Notes: generated by a model not told the origin, from the letters alone. Counted from the stretch's first letter, positions 39,045 through 48,495 are shown. The stretch is 64,000 bases of DNA from Tolypothrix bouteillei VB521301 (GCF_000760695.4 NZ_JHEG04000001.1:4856895-4920894), one strand, 5' to 3'. Numbers and translations: made by a program.

Positions 39045-39455
39045 ATGAACAACCTCGAAATTGTTAAACGCCTCTATACCGCCTTTGCAGAGCGGGATAC
39101 AAACACCATCCTCGAACTGTTTGACCCCAAAATTGAGTGGATACAAAATGAGGGTTTTCCACAGGGCGGTAAGCATATTGGTTCTGACGCAGTTATCAAC
39201 GATGTCTTTGCCAAATTCCGGAAAGATTGGGAGATTTGGCAAGCTGTCGTTGACGAATGGCTTTCTGCTGGAGATACAATTATTGCTTTAGGTGAGTATC
39301 GCGGCATTCATAAGTCAACGGGCAAATCGATGACTGCTGCATTCGCTCATGTTTATAAGCTTAAAAATAGTCGGATTGTTAGATTCCAGCAGTACACTGA
39401 TACACTGAAAATTGCCGAAGCCATGCAGCCAGAGCCAAACCAGCCTGCTAGTTAA
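39045..39455 (+). CDS. NTF2-like (SnoaL/ketosteroid-isomerase-like) protein
   Basis: 136 residues from ATG 39045, MNNLEIVKRLYTAFAERDTN. The pattern TILELFDPKIEWIQNEGF, then GDTIIALGEYRGIHKSTG, then AFAHVYKLKNSRIVRFQQY is typical of the NTF2/SnoaL cone fold. Such proteins are small isomerases, hydrolases or binding modules; no specific reaction can be given. Its stop is 9 bp from the end of the convergent SDR gene. Confidence 0.8.
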   Translation: MNNLEIVKRLYTAFAERDTNTILELFDPKIEWIQNEGFPQGGKHIGSDAVINDVFAKFRKDWEIWQAVVDEWLSAGDTIIALGEYRGIHKSTGKSMTAAFAHVYKLKNSRIVRFQQYTDTLKIAEAMQPEPNQPAS

Positions 39456-39463
39456 TTTAACAA

Positions 39464-40177
39464 TTAAATTGCTGCAGAACGAGCCTCATCGACTTTAAGA
39501 GTTGTACCTGTGATGAATTTGGCGTCCTCTGAAATGAGAAAAGCAACGGTTTTAGCAAGTTCTATGTAAGATAGCGGACGACCCCACATCAAGTCGGATG
39601 GCACATTCCAACCTACTAACTCTTCCATGCTGTCTGCCACAAAAAAAGGAGCCACTGAGTTCATGCGAATTTTATCGACTCTATAACGCTTGGCGTATAG
39701 TTTGGTGAATCCTTCCATTGCAGTCCGGAGTGTCCCACTGAAAGGCGTTCCCAATTCTGGTTCTTGTGAATCACAAGCTGAGATATTGACGATCGCGCCT
39801 CCGCCCTGTTGGCGCATTGGTTCTGTCACCAATCTAGCAATACGGACAACACTTAAAAACAGCATTTCAAAATTTTCCGTCCACATTCTATCAGAGATAT
39901 CGAGCAAATCAGGACGAGGAGGATCGCCGAAACTATTGACGACCGCATCGATCCGCCCAAATCGATCCAGCGTAGTTTGAACCAATCGCTCTAAATCTTG
40001 AAGGTTGGATATTGAACCTTGAACGGCAATTCCACTTAACTCTTGCGCTAAATCTAAAACACTTTCGCTTCGCGCCATCAATGAAACTATATAGCCCCGA
40101 GCAGCCAATTCTCGAGCACAACCTGCTCCAATTCCACGACTCGCCGCCGTAACGATCGCAACCTTTTTTGAATTCAT
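39464..40177 (-). CDS. Short-chain dehydrogenase/reductase, divergent active site
   Basis: 237 residues from ATG 40177, with GAGGTGAG just upstream. The cofactor loop is IVTAASRGIGAGCA, a TGxxxGxG variant. The usual catalytic YxxxK is not visible; in the aligned place the sequence reads SGTLRTAMEGFTK, with Ser and Arg. The region FTKLYAKRYRVDKIRMNSVA is the usual beta-F area. Either it belongs to an atypical SDR branch or it has lost oxidoreductase activity. The gene is divergent from a LysR regulator, with an operator-like palindrome between them. Confidence 0.8.
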   Translation of the reverse strand: MNSKKVAIVTAASRGIGAGCARELAARGYIVSLMARSESVLDLAQELSGIAVQGSISNLQDLERLVQTTLDRFGRIDAVVNSFGDPPRPDLLDISDRMWTENFEMLFLSVVRIARLVTEPMRQQGGGAIVNISACDSQEPELGTPFSGTLRTAMEGFTKLYAKRYRVDKIRMNSVAPFFVADSMEELVGWNVPSDLMWGRPLSYIELAKTVAFLISEDAKFITGTTLKVDEARSAAI

Positions 40178-40240
40178 CTTCTCACCTCGATTCATTGACT
40201 TAAAATCAGATTAGCCTTTGCCATTTAAGAAGAGAAGACT

Positions 40241-40271
40241 CTTATTTGGCAAAACATTTATGCCAAATAAG
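40241..40271. promoter_or_regulatory. LysR-type operator palindrome
   Basis: CTTATTTGGCA (40241-40251) and TGCCAAATAAG (40261-40271) are an exact 11-bp inverted repeat with a 9-base spacer. It lies between the divergent SDR and lysR genes, 6 bases before the lysR start. The size and place suit a LysR-type binding site that would also block its own gene. Confidence 0.7.
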
Positions 40272-40276
40272 AACAA

Positions 40277-41179
40277 ATGCTGACGATTTTGAATCAACTT
40301 GCTGAACTGATTGCTTTTGTTAAAAGCGTAGAGTTCAATAGTTTTAGTGCAGCGGCGCGATCGCTAGGTACAACCCCTTCTGCTATTAGCAAGCGTGTCG
40401 CGAAGTTAGAAAACCGTTTGGGAGTATGCCTCCTGCAACGAACAACTCGCTCCCTTCGTTTGACTCCTGAAGGCTTAGGCTACTACGAGCGCATTTCTCG
40501 ACTGTTGCGAGAACTCGAAGAAGCGAATGATTCCGTTGTCTCAGGCGGTAAGCCATGCGGTAAGCTTACCATCAGTACATCACTTGACTTTGGACAATGG
40601 TTGTTAGTGCGGTCGATTCCAGAATTTTTAGCCCAATATCCGGAAATTCAGATTGATTTGCGACTGAGCGATCGCTTCGTCGATCTCGTTGTTGAGGGAA
40701 TCGATATAGCAATTCGGTTGGGAGATCTCAAAGACTCCAGTTTGATTTACAGGTATTTGGGACAGACCCGATTTGTGCTTTGTGCTTCGCCCGCCTATCT
40801 AAAGGCTTACGGAACCCCAACCACACCGCAGGATTTAGCGCATCACAATTGTCTGCAATATGTATTTGATGGACAGCCCGTTTCTTGGGACTTCCTTATC
40901 GACAAAACGTGGCAAACTATTTCCGTGAGTGGCACATTCAATTCTGATAACGGTGGTGCATTGAAAAATGCGGCGATTGCAGGGTTGGGAATCACTCGGT
41001 TATTGAGTTTTCAGGTACAAGAAGAAGTTCAACAACAGCAATTAGAGTTACTCTTTCCAGAGCAATTTTTCCCAGGCTTAGTAGTCCAAGCAGTGTTCAC
41101 TCATCAACGCAATCTATCCCCACGAGTCCGGGCTTTCCTGGAATATTTAACATCCTACTGCACTAAAGTTTTAACGTGA
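40277..41179 (+). CDS. LysR family transcriptional regulator
   Basis: 300 residues. The N-terminal winged helix-turn-helix is ELIAFVKSVEFNSFSAAARS with SAISKRVAKLENRLGVCLLQ. The effector domain includes GKLTISTSLDFGQWLLVRSI and RYLGQTRFVLCASPAYLKAY. It probably controls the divergent SDR gene from the palindrome at 40241-40271. The effector is unknown. Confidence 0.9.
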   Translation: MLTILNQLAELIAFVKSVEFNSFSAAARSLGTTPSAISKRVAKLENRLGVCLLQRTTRSLRLTPEGLGYYERISRLLRELEEANDSVVSGGKPCGKLTISTSLDFGQWLLVRSIPEFLAQYPEIQIDLRLSDRFVDLVVEGIDIAIRLGDLKDSSLIYRYLGQTRFVLCASPAYLKAYGTPTTPQDLAHHNCLQYVFDGQPVSWDFLIDKTWQTISVSGTFNSDNGGALKNAAIAGLGITRLLSFQVQEEVQQQQLELLFPEQFFPGLVVQAVFTHQRNLSPRVRAFLEYLTSYCTKVLT

Positions 41180-41194
41180 GTTCGATTTCTGCCT

Positions 41195-43408
41195 TCATGT
41201 ACTAGAAATCTTTTGCTTCATCGGAATTTCAATCCAAAACTCAGTTCCCGAACCGACTTGAGAGTTGCATTTAAAAATTCCACTGTGTTTATCTACAATA
41301 ATTTGGTAACTAATTGACAACCCCAAACCAGTCCCTTTACCGATTGGCTTGGTTGTAAAAAATGGGTCAAAAACTCTTTGGAGCAAATCCTGGGACATTC
41401 CCGGACCGTTGTCAGAAATGCGAATCACAACACTGGGAATACAACCGTCTATTTGACCTACAGATGTTGCGATCGCAATACTACCCTTTGGCGCTTCTGT
41501 TACAGACGCCGCATATTGATCCAAAGCATCAATAGCATTGCTGATAACATTCATAAAAACTTGATTGAGTTGTCCTGCATAGCACTCAACCAATGGTAGA
41601 TCGCCATACTCTTTGATAATATCAATCCCAGGGCTGTCAGGTCTGGGTTTTAACCGATAGTGTAAAATCAGCAGTGTACTGTCAATTCCCTCGTGAATAT
41701 CAACAAGTTTCATCTCAGCGTGGTCCAGTCTGGAAAAATTTCTTAACGAGAGAACAATTTGACGGATGCGATCGGTTCCTATCCTAATAGAAGAAAGTAT
41801 CTTGGGCAAATCCTCTATAATAAAATCAAATTCCAGTGCTTCTGCTTGCTCGATAATCTCAAGGTGGGGGTTTGGATAATGTCGCTGGTAAAGTTCCAAC
41901 ATTGTTAGCAAATCTTCAGTGTACTCACTAATATGGGTAATGTTCCCATAAATAAAGTTGACGGGATTGTTAATTTCGTGAGCAACACCTGCAACCAGCT
42001 GACCGAGTGAAGACATTTTCTCAGTTTGAATCAGTTGAGTCTGGGCTTGCTGTAGTTCGTGCAGTGCATTTTGTAATTTGGCGGTACGCTCTTTAACTTG
42101 ATTTTCTAAATTTGCATTGAGAGTATTAACTTGTTGGTAAATCTCACGCTGCTGAATTGCTAAGGTAAACTGCTTTCCCAAAGCTTGAGCTAATTCAAGT
42201 TCTTCTGGAGTCCATTCACGAGGCTGTGCTTTTCTGTATTCGCGCCAAACTTCAAATGACAAGCGCGGATACAATTGTCTTTCGTCGCGATCGAACCGTC
42301 CAGCCCAGAGAGTTTCTGTATCAACTTCGTCTCTAAAAATACTTAAATATCCTAGTAATTGCTGGCGGTATTGGAGGGGTAGCATCAAGATACTGCGAAT
42401 CTTCGTAGGTCGGAAAGCAACTTGTAAATTTCGCAACTTTGGTGTTTTATAAATATCTGGAATAGCCCATATGTCGCAGTCTCCAGACCCATCGTAGTGT
42501 TCCTGCCAAACGCTATATTGCTCCATCAACTGATATCTGGCAATTTCCGGGACTAGGGGTTGTTGACCAATAGTATAAATTTTAATAAATTGCTCGCCTG
42601 CTTCCAAACATTCTGCCAAACTTCTCACCGTGTTGTTTTTAGCATCAAAAGCTTGATTCCTGATGCAAAGTCTGCCACCAGACCCTCCAAATGCTGTCAC
42701 GGCTGCTTCTAAAGCTGGCTGCAACTCAACTACAGGCATTGAGTGTAATAAAGTGGCAACACGGTTGACAATAGCTTCTCGTTGTGATTTTTGATGTGCC
42801 TGGGTCAGTATGTTACTTTGCGCGATCGCGACTGCTAACTGATCTACAACTCTCTGTACTGCTTCAACATCATCTTCATCAAACACCCGAGAGCCTGAGT
42901 CATGAGACACCAACAATCCCCAAAGTTGCTCTTGATGGAAAATAGGAGTGATTAAAGAGGACGTCACTCCCATTGCAGTCAAGTATTCTAAATGGCAAGG
43001 ATCGATCGGTCTGTATTGTATATTTTCCGAGTCGGTCTCTACTGATTCCAAATTACGTAATGGGCTGTGACCTATTTGCCGACTTGCAACATGAGCTACA
43101 GAACGCACTCGCGCCTTAATAAAATTTTCTCGCGCATGAAGGGGAATATCATCCGCAGGAAAATTCAGCCCCAGCAACGACGGAAGACAATATTTATGAA
43201 TTGCTTCAGCAATCACTTGACCGCTATTATCAGGATGAAATTTGTAAATCAGTACGCGGTCAATACCCAACAAAGAACGTACTTCTGCGACTGTTGTTGT
43301 CAAAATTTCTTCTAAAGAAAGTGTTCGCCGAATATTGTTGACAATCCGGCGTAACAAATTTTCTTGTTCTAAACGAAGCTGTAGATCGTGTTTGGCTCTA
43401 GGAGACAT
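41195..43408 (-). CDS. PAS-less phytochrome histidine kinase (GAF-PHY-HisKA-HATPase)
   Basis: 737 residues. The photosensory GAF domain (about 20-200) has the DIP motif (FPADDIP, ending at 89), the bilin-attachment Cys138 followed by His139 (DPCHLEYLTAMGV) and a second conserved His169. A PHY-like domain (about 215-420) carries the tongue motif PRLSF (381-385) with WAGRFD just before it. A coiled coil (430-465) leads to the kinase: phospho-acceptor His477 in GVAHEINNP and HATPase motifs SDNGPGM and GKGTGLGLSI. No PAS domain precedes the GAF. It should sense red/far-red light, though the spectrum is not predictable. The gene starts 5 bp after the related gene upstream. Confidence 0.88.
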   Translation of the reverse strand: MSPRAKHDLQLRLEQENLLRRIVNNIRRTLSLEEILTTTVAEVRSLLGIDRVLIYKFHPDNSGQVIAEAIHKYCLPSLLGLNFPADDIPLHARENFIKARVRSVAHVASRQIGHSPLRNLESVETDSENIQYRPIDPCHLEYLTAMGVTSSLITPIFHQEQLWGLLVSHDSGSRVFDEDDVEAVQRVVDQLAVAIAQSNILTQAHQKSQREAIVNRVATLLHSMPVVELQPALEAAVTAFGGSGGRLCIRNQAFDAKNNTVRSLAECLEAGEQFIKIYTIGQQPLVPEIARYQLMEQYSVWQEHYDGSGDCDIWAIPDIYKTPKLRNLQVAFRPTKIRSILMLPLQYRQQLLGYLSIFRDEVDTETLWAGRFDRDERQLYPRLSFEVWREYRKAQPREWTPEELELAQALGKQFTLAIQQREIYQQVNTLNANLENQVKERTAKLQNALHELQQAQTQLIQTEKMSSLGQLVAGVAHEINNPVNFIYGNITHISEYTEDLLTMLELYQRHYPNPHLEIIEQAEALEFDFIIEDLPKILSSIRIGTDRIRQIVLSLRNFSRLDHAEMKLVDIHEGIDSTLLILHYRLKPRPDSPGIDIIKEYGDLPLVECYAGQLNQVFMNVISNAIDALDQYAASVTEAPKGSIAIATSVGQIDGCIPSVVIRISDNGPGMSQDLLQRVFDPFFTTKPIGKGTGLGLSISYQIIVDKHSGIFKCNSQVGSGTEFWIEIPMKQKISST

Positions 43409-43413
43409 TGCGT

Positions 43414-44733
43414 TTAGCCAAATAAATTCTGAAATAAGTTGGCATTAAAGGCTTGCACCTGTCGGTAAATTTCGTATTGCTGAATAAACAGAGCAAATTG
43501 CTTACCGATGGCTTGAGCCAGTTCAATGTCTTCAACAGTCCATTCACAAGCTTGCGCCTTTTTAGATTCTCGCCACACTTCAAATGACAAACGGGGATAC
43601 AATTGCCGTTGATCGGGGTCAAACTGACCAGCCCACAGAGTTTCGGTATCAATTTCGTCTCGGAAAACACTTAGATAGCCGAGCAACTGCTGTCGGTGTT
43701 GCAAGGGTATCATCATGATGCTGCGAATTTTAGTGGGTTGGAACGCCATTTGCAGATTTCGCAATTCAGGTGTTTGATAGATGTCTGTAATCCCCCAAAC
43801 ATCAGAGTTACTGAATTTGTAACGCTCTTGCCAGACACTGTATTGTTCCATATGTTGGTATTTTGCCACTTCTGGCATCACGGGTTGCCAACCACAGGTG
43901 TAAAGCTCAATGGAAGGGTTCTCTTCATTCAAACATTCTGCCAAACTTTTCACCGTATCATTTTGCAAGCTAAAAGCGTGATGTCTGATACACAGCCGAC
44001 CGCCAGTCCCAGAAAATGCCTCAACAGTTTCCTTTAAGGCTGATTGGAATTCAATGTTGGGCATTGAATGCAGTAGGGTTGTTATGCGATCGAGGACTGC
44101 TTCTCTTTGCGCTCTTGCTTGGGCTTTGGCAAGAATATGACTTTGTGCGATCGCAACAGATAACTGATCTACCACCATCTGCACGGCTTCAATTTCTGAC
44201 TCAGGTACCAAACGCGGTTCTGAGTGATGGGAAGCTAACAGTCCCCAGAGTTCTTCTTGATGAAAAATTGGCATGACCAGAGAAGACTTCACCCCCATTG
44301 CCGTTAAGTACTCCACATGGCAAGGATCGACAGGGCGGTATGTTATGTCCCCTGGTGTAGCTTCTCCGGTGACTAGATTACGCAAAGGGCTTTGACCTAT
44401 TTGTCGCGTGTCAACATTCACAACAGAACGCGATCGTGCTTTCATAAACATTTTCCGAGCATGAAGCGGAATGTCATCTGCAGGAAAATTTAATCCCAGC
44501 AGCGATGGTAAACGATTGTTATCTATAGATTCTGCAATCACTTGACCGCTACCATCACTGTGGAATTTATAAAGCATGACCCGATCTGTTCTCAATAAAG
44601 AACGGATTTCCTCTGCTGTTGCTCTTAAAATATCGTTTAAATCTAAAGTTTGATGAATGCTGTTGATAATACGTCTTAGCAAATGTTCTTGCTCTATACG
44701 CAATTGTAAATCTTGTTCAATGCTTAAAGTCAT
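43414..44733 (-). CDS. PAS-less phytochrome photosensory module without kinase
   Basis: 439 residues with the same plan as the downstream protein: DIP motif, Cys138-His139 in DPCHVEYLTAMGV, His in WGLLASHHS, and the PHY tongue PRLSFEVW. The two proteins are alike up to FNANL, in the linker just before the kinase. Here the frame ends FQNLFG and then a stop; the next gene starts 5 bp later. It is therefore a tandem copy that keeps light sensing only. It may act by dimerising with its neighbour, or it may be a step in decay. Operon structure and near-zero spacing suggest joint expression. Confidence 0.85.
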   Translation of the reverse strand: MTLSIEQDLQLRIEQEHLLRRIINSIHQTLDLNDILRATAEEIRSLLRTDRVMLYKFHSDGSGQVIAESIDNNRLPSLLGLNFPADDIPLHARKMFMKARSRSVVNVDTRQIGQSPLRNLVTGEATPGDITYRPVDPCHVEYLTAMGVKSSLVMPIFHQEELWGLLASHHSEPRLVPESEIEAVQMVVDQLSVAIAQSHILAKAQARAQREAVLDRITTLLHSMPNIEFQSALKETVEAFSGTGGRLCIRHHAFSLQNDTVKSLAECLNEENPSIELYTCGWQPVMPEVAKYQHMEQYSVWQERYKFSNSDVWGITDIYQTPELRNLQMAFQPTKIRSIMMIPLQHRQQLLGYLSVFRDEIDTETLWAGQFDPDQRQLYPRLSFEVWRESKKAQACEWTVEDIELAQAIGKQFALFIQQYEIYRQVQAFNANLFQNLFG

Positions 44734-45172
44734 AGCTTCTTCTCAATTAAAGTTGAATCAAATAATAGAGAAATAAATTTCAAAAGATAGTTATTTATCT
44801 AAAAATATTGTGAATTTTAATTGTGCTGTTTGTCTTCAGTAAAAATACTGGCAAAATTTTGTAAAATAATTTTATAGTTTTTTATACTTTAGTTATCAAT
44901 CGATGGGTGAGTCCCTCAACCAAAATCCAGGCTGAGAATAGGCACTGCTCACCCTACTTTTATATACTTAAGTAATACTAATTCTCTTTATTAATTAATA
45001 GCAAAACATTGAGATCCCCTTAAATTACCCTTTTAAAGGGAGAATTTGAGGATTTCCACTGCATAAAACAGGTAAAATAAGGGTAATTTAGAGCTTCTCA
45101 CTTCTTTAAAAAACGTGAGTTCGATGAAGTCAAAAACAGACCCTACCCCAAACCCCTCTCCTGTAAGGCTAC

Positions 45173-45311
45173 GGTGGTGTACAGATCTCTAAAAAAGAGA
45201 TGAAACATCGTGAAAAGGCAGAATTGCAATTAAGTTCCCCCCTTTTTTAAGGGGGGTTAGGGGGGATCGAAACCGCTTTTAATGCACTTTATAAGACTTG
45301 TGTACACCACC
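45173..45311. mobile_element. Possible MITE with 11-bp terminal inverted repeats
   Basis: GGTGGTGTACA (45173-45183) and TGTACACCACC (45301-45311) are exact inverted repeats 139 bp apart end to end. CTA occurs on both flanks (45169-45171 and 45312-45314), which may be a target duplication. The interior is noncoding, with GGGGGG-rich parts. The outer sequence (CTCCTGTAAGG / CTCCTGTGAGGAG) looks like one repeat split by an insertion. Confidence 0.5.
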
Positions 45312-45568
45312 CTAGCTCCTGTGAGGAGATGGGCTTCAAAAGTACTCTCGGAACGTTCCTCCTCCCTCTTTTTCCAAAAAAGGGAGGATGGTAGGGTGAG
45401 GTTTGTCGAACTTACGTTAAAAAAGTCAGAAAAAAAGTAATTTTTGAGAATTTAAACCTTAAAAAGGCTGAAATAAGGGTAATATTAAGGATGAACCTCT
45501 TAAATAGAGGCACGGGGAGGCTCGTCTGTTGCCAAAATTTGGAAAAGTGGTATGAGAAAACCAAAATC

Positions 45569-45603
45569 TAGAAACCCGGTTTCTCCAATAAACCAGGTTT
45601 CTA
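45569..45603. repeat. Hairpin repeat after the ArsA-like gene
   Basis: TAGAAACC (45569-45576) pairs with GGTTTCTA (45596-45603), and an inner AGAAACCCGGTTTCT palindrome overlaps it. It lies downstream of the reverse-strand ATPase gene, where it could end transcription. The word resembles dispersed AAACCNGGTTTCT palindromes of cyanobacteria. Confidence 0.55.
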
Positions 45604-45629
45604 AAGCAGAAAATTTTATATAAGAATCA

Positions 45630-46805
45630 TCAAGCAGCAAAACGGATTTTGAGATAATCTTCTTCCATTTTCGCGCCAGCCGGTTGCAGTGCAGCCAAAG
45701 ATTGGGGTAACACTAAATTGCGGCGATGATTGCCAATTGTAATGTTGAGTTCATCACCAGATTTACTTAATTGAATTTGATTTTTAGGAATTCCGGGTAA
45801 ATACAATTCCAAACTGTATTGATTGTTTTCTTGAACAACTTTGATTGTTGTCTCTTGATAATACACTTGAGTAGGGTCTTCATCGGTGTAAAGCGTGTTT
45901 TTCAGACGTTCCAAAGCATCTAAGCCACACATCTCTTCAGAGAAAAGAGGTACTTCCTTGACAGGTAGTGGATGGAAATTGTCATGAATTTCCTGACGGT
46001 ACTGCTTTTGATTGTCTTTCCAACGCTGGAAAAAGGGATCTTGCACCTCTTCTGGAATGATACGGTTGGCGACGACTAAGTCAGTGGCAACATTGTACAA
46101 GCTGAGATAAGCATGAGCGCGAAGAGACTCTTTAATCACCATCTTTTCCGGATTGGTAACAAGGCGTACTGACGTTTGAGTGTTATCAGTCAGAACTTTT
46201 TCCAGCGCTTCAATTTGTTGATAAAACTCATAAGGTGCGTCCATCACCTCTTTATCTGGTAATGAGAAACCAGCGATAGGTTTAAAAATCGGTTCAACAA
46301 GAGGTCGAAGCGCCACTGAAATATTTTGAAATGGTTTGTAAAAGCGACGCATATACCACCCACTTACTTCTGGTAAGCTTAACAGGCGCAATGCAGTACC
46401 AGTGGGAGCGGAATCAATAATCAGAACGTCAAACTCACCTTCATCATAATGACGCTTCATCCTCACCAAGCCAAAAATCTCATCCATCCCTGGTAAAACA
46501 GCCAATTCTTCTGCTTGTACGCCGTCTAAACCCCGTGCTTGCAGGACTTGAGTGATGTAGCGTTTTACGGAACCCCAATTTGTCTCTAACTCCAGCAGCG
46601 CATCCAGTTCTGCACCCCACAAATTGGGGCGGATTTGTTTTGGTGCGTGTCCCAGTTCTAGGTCAAAACTGTCTGCTAGTGAGTGTGCGGGATCTGTACT
46701 CAAAACTAATGTGCGATAACCCAGTTCTGCACAACGGAGTCCAGTGGCTGCAGCGACTGAGGTTTTTCCCACTCCTCCTTTACCTGTCATTAGAATTACG
46801 CGCAT
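45630..46805 (-). CDS. ArsA/GET3-like ATPase with C-terminal HSP20-like domain
   Basis: 391 residues. The N-terminal ATPase has the deviant Walker [14 protein letters not shown] (8-20), the switch DPAHS and Walker [13 protein letters not shown]. The last 80 or so residues ([20 protein letters not shown], then [17 protein letters not shown]) form an alpha-crystallin-like fold, the ArsA_HSP20 layout known in cyanobacteria. Roles proposed for the family include metalloid handling and membrane-protein targeting; there is no ars gene beside it. The function is not settled. Confidence 0.88.
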   Translation of the reverse strand: MRVILMTGKGGVGKTSVAAATGLRCAELGYRTLVLSTDPAHSLADSFDLELGHAPKQIRPNLWGAELDALLELETNWGSVKRYITQVLQARGLDGVQAEELAVLPGMDEIFGLVRMKRHYDEGEFDVLIIDSAPTGTALRLLSLPEVSGWYMRRFYKPFQNISVALRPLVEPIFKPIAGFSLPDKEVMDAPYEFYQQIEALEKVLTDNTQTSVRLVTNPEKMVIKESLRAHAYLSLYNVATDLVVANRIIPEEVQDPFFQRWKDNQKQYRQEIHDNFHPLPVKEVPLFSEEMCGLDALERLKNTLYTDEDPTQVYYQETTIKVVQENNQYSLELYLPGIPKNQIQLSKSGDELNITIGNHRRNLVLPQSLAALQPAGAKMEEDYLKIRFAA

Positions 46806-46885
46806 TGATAGTTTTGTCCTAGCTGAGAAATGTTTACACTTATTTACATTATGCTTTTAACTGTGACCAGCTGACCACCCGATCG

Positions 46886-47287
46886 CTAATTGGTCAGCTG
46901 GTCAGGCGATCGCGTAAGAAAATGCTGTTTCAATACATCCAGACGGGAACAGTTCCAATAATCAACGTGGGAAGCAATCAAACCTTGACGATTGAGACCC
47001 AACTCACTCCAGCCAGAAATAGCAATGCGAGGTTTCCAGGGAAGGGGCGTGTTCCAGCTGAGCGTCCACTCTGTTTTGATTGTGTTTTCTACAGGATAAA
47101 TGGCGTGCAAGTCCATTTTTATATTTAAAAACCAAGTCTCCATGAATTTAATCATTTGCTTGTATCGCTCAATACCGTGAAATTTATTCATAGGGTCTTG
47201 AAAATAAACGTCCTGAGCGTAAATTTCGTATGTTTGATTCACTGGAAATCTCTGATAGTCCTGTTGAAGAATTTGAATAATGTCCAT
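46886..47287 (-). CDS. DUF2358 family protein
   Basis: 133 residues: MDIIQILQQDYQRFPVNQTY, then YAQDVYFQDPMNKFHGIERY and WKPRIAISGWSELGLN. This is the NTF2-like DUF2358 family shared by cyanobacteria and plants. The function is unknown. It starts 24 bp after the next reverse gene ends, so the two may form an operon. Confidence 0.85.
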   Translation of the reverse strand: MDIIQILQQDYQRFPVNQTYEIYAQDVYFQDPMNKFHGIERYKQMIKFMETWFLNIKMDLHAIYPVENTIKTEWTLSWNTPLPWKPRIAISGWSELGLNRQGLIASHVDYWNCSRLDVLKQHFLTRSPDQLTN

Positions 47288-47311
47288 TAGTTGGTGGTTG
47301 GTTGTTAGTTG

Positions 47312-47884
47312 TTACTGGTCACCTATTTCAGTCCAAAGTCTTTCTAACTGATACCGCCATACGGCAAGAATTTCCTCTCGCGCCTGGGTGGTTTGGTTTA
47401 TCTCTCCCATCAATCCTTCTGCATAGAAGCGATCGAGGTTTTGCATGGTGGCTTCTAAAGATTGTCCTTGCTGTTTTGCTGCTTGGATAATTTGTCGGAT
47501 GCGCCTTTCTATCAGCCGATTGAAGACGTTGTTCAAACCGTTTTGGTGCAAAGAAATGAGTCGAGCGATCGCATCCCGAAGATCTTCAGCAGTTAAACTA
47601 CCAGAACTGTGCTGAAAGACTCCCCAAACGACACCTTGTTGTAAGGCATAGCGAACTTGTTGGGTATCATCGAAATTTGCTTCCAAAAATTGTTCTAAAA
47701 AAGGTTGGGCTTCTGAAGCAGGCATAATAGGCAATAACACCCGCAACCAACTTTCATCATCTGAAAGCATCACGAGAAGACGAAAATTTGCTGTTTCGAC
47801 TTGCCAGGAACCGGGTGCAAGAGCACCGACAGTTTCAGTACCAAATAATTCCGCAAGCGTATCCGCAATTTCTGAAGGTATCAT
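47312..47884 (-). CDS. Conserved hypothetical protein, perhaps CesT-chaperone-like
   Basis: 190 residues starting MIPSEIADTLAELFGTETVG. An N-terminal alpha-beta part (WQVETANFRLLVMLSDDESW, LRVLLPIMPASEAQPFLEQF) resembles the fold of secretion-chaperone-like proteins. The C-terminal part is helical (RLIERRIRQIIQAAKQQGQS). This is a conserved cyanobacterial type I cannot name further. It is upstream of DUF2358 and on the same strand. Confidence 0.6.
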   Translation of the reverse strand: MIPSEIADTLAELFGTETVGALAPGSWQVETANFRLLVMLSDDESWLRVLLPIMPASEAQPFLEQFLEANFDDTQQVRYALQQGVVWGVFQHSSGSLTAEDLRDAIARLISLHQNGLNNVFNRLIERRIRQIIQAAKQQGQSLEATMQNLDRFYAEGLMGEINQTTQAREEILAVWRYQLERLWTEIGDQ

Positions 47885-48047
47885 ATGTTTATTTTATCTT
47901 CAGTTCCTAGCCTAACGCTTTCCGCTCGCTTCTACCCACGACACAATTCATCAGACTGACATTGGGAAAGTAGCTCTGGCTGTAAATTTAGCAACACTAA
48001 TTTAGCGTAAGTTTGACCGTGCGATTTGGCGATCGCTCGCCTCCATA

Positions 48048-48495
48048 TCACTCAATTTCTTGCCACCTACGAGCATCTACAAATTGAGACAAATGATTTA
48101 CGTTAGTTGTAGCGATTACTACTATCTCATCATTTGCTTCTATCAGTTTAGCTTGCGCCGCCAAAATGACATCACCATCGAGCGCCTTCGGATCTGCTGT
48201 CTTGAATTCCCCTGCGTCTTGCTTCAGCCCAAAACTTAGCAGCTTGAAGCATTGTTGCTGTATCTATCGGCACGTATTCAAGCCGCATTTTAAATTCATT
48301 AAGCCTTCGGATACCAGCCAGCTTATTTGCCCTTAGTAATTCACGTCTCACTTCATAGTCTACAATCTCGGGCATAATTAATCTGTAACCTTTAGACCAC
48401 AAGGATTCTACCCAAGCTCCGCATTCTATTGTTAGCTCTGATGGCTTGGGATTAGTTAACATCCCTAACGGTCCAGAATCTAATACAACTATCAT
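48048..48495 (-). pseudogene. PIN-domain nuclease (VapC-like toxin), frameshifted
   Basis: The first frame (48495-48172) encodes MIVVLDSGPLGMLTNPKPSE with the PIN Asp and VDYEVRRELLRAN with the acidic residue, then breaks down near GIQDSRSEG. In another frame, from about 48205, the missing C-terminus reads KTADPKALDGDVILAAQAKL and continues to a TGA at 48048-48050. It holds the last catalytic Asp. A single extra base near 48200-48205 explains the break. Its start overlaps the antitoxin stop by ATGA. An assembly error is possible. Confidence 0.75.

Larger units (their letters stand above)
44734..45629. other. Repeat-rich intergenic region
   Basis: About 900 bp without a supported gene, containing a MITE-like element (45173-45311), short palindromes and runs such as GGGGGGTTAGGGGGGATCGA. 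It separates the phytochrome operon from the ArsA-like gene. Confidence 0.5.

Noticed and set aside
43398..43670. Possible frameshifted kinase after the short phytochrome
   Set aside because: The next gene starts with its own N-terminus five bases after the stop, and no kinase sequence is found in other frames.
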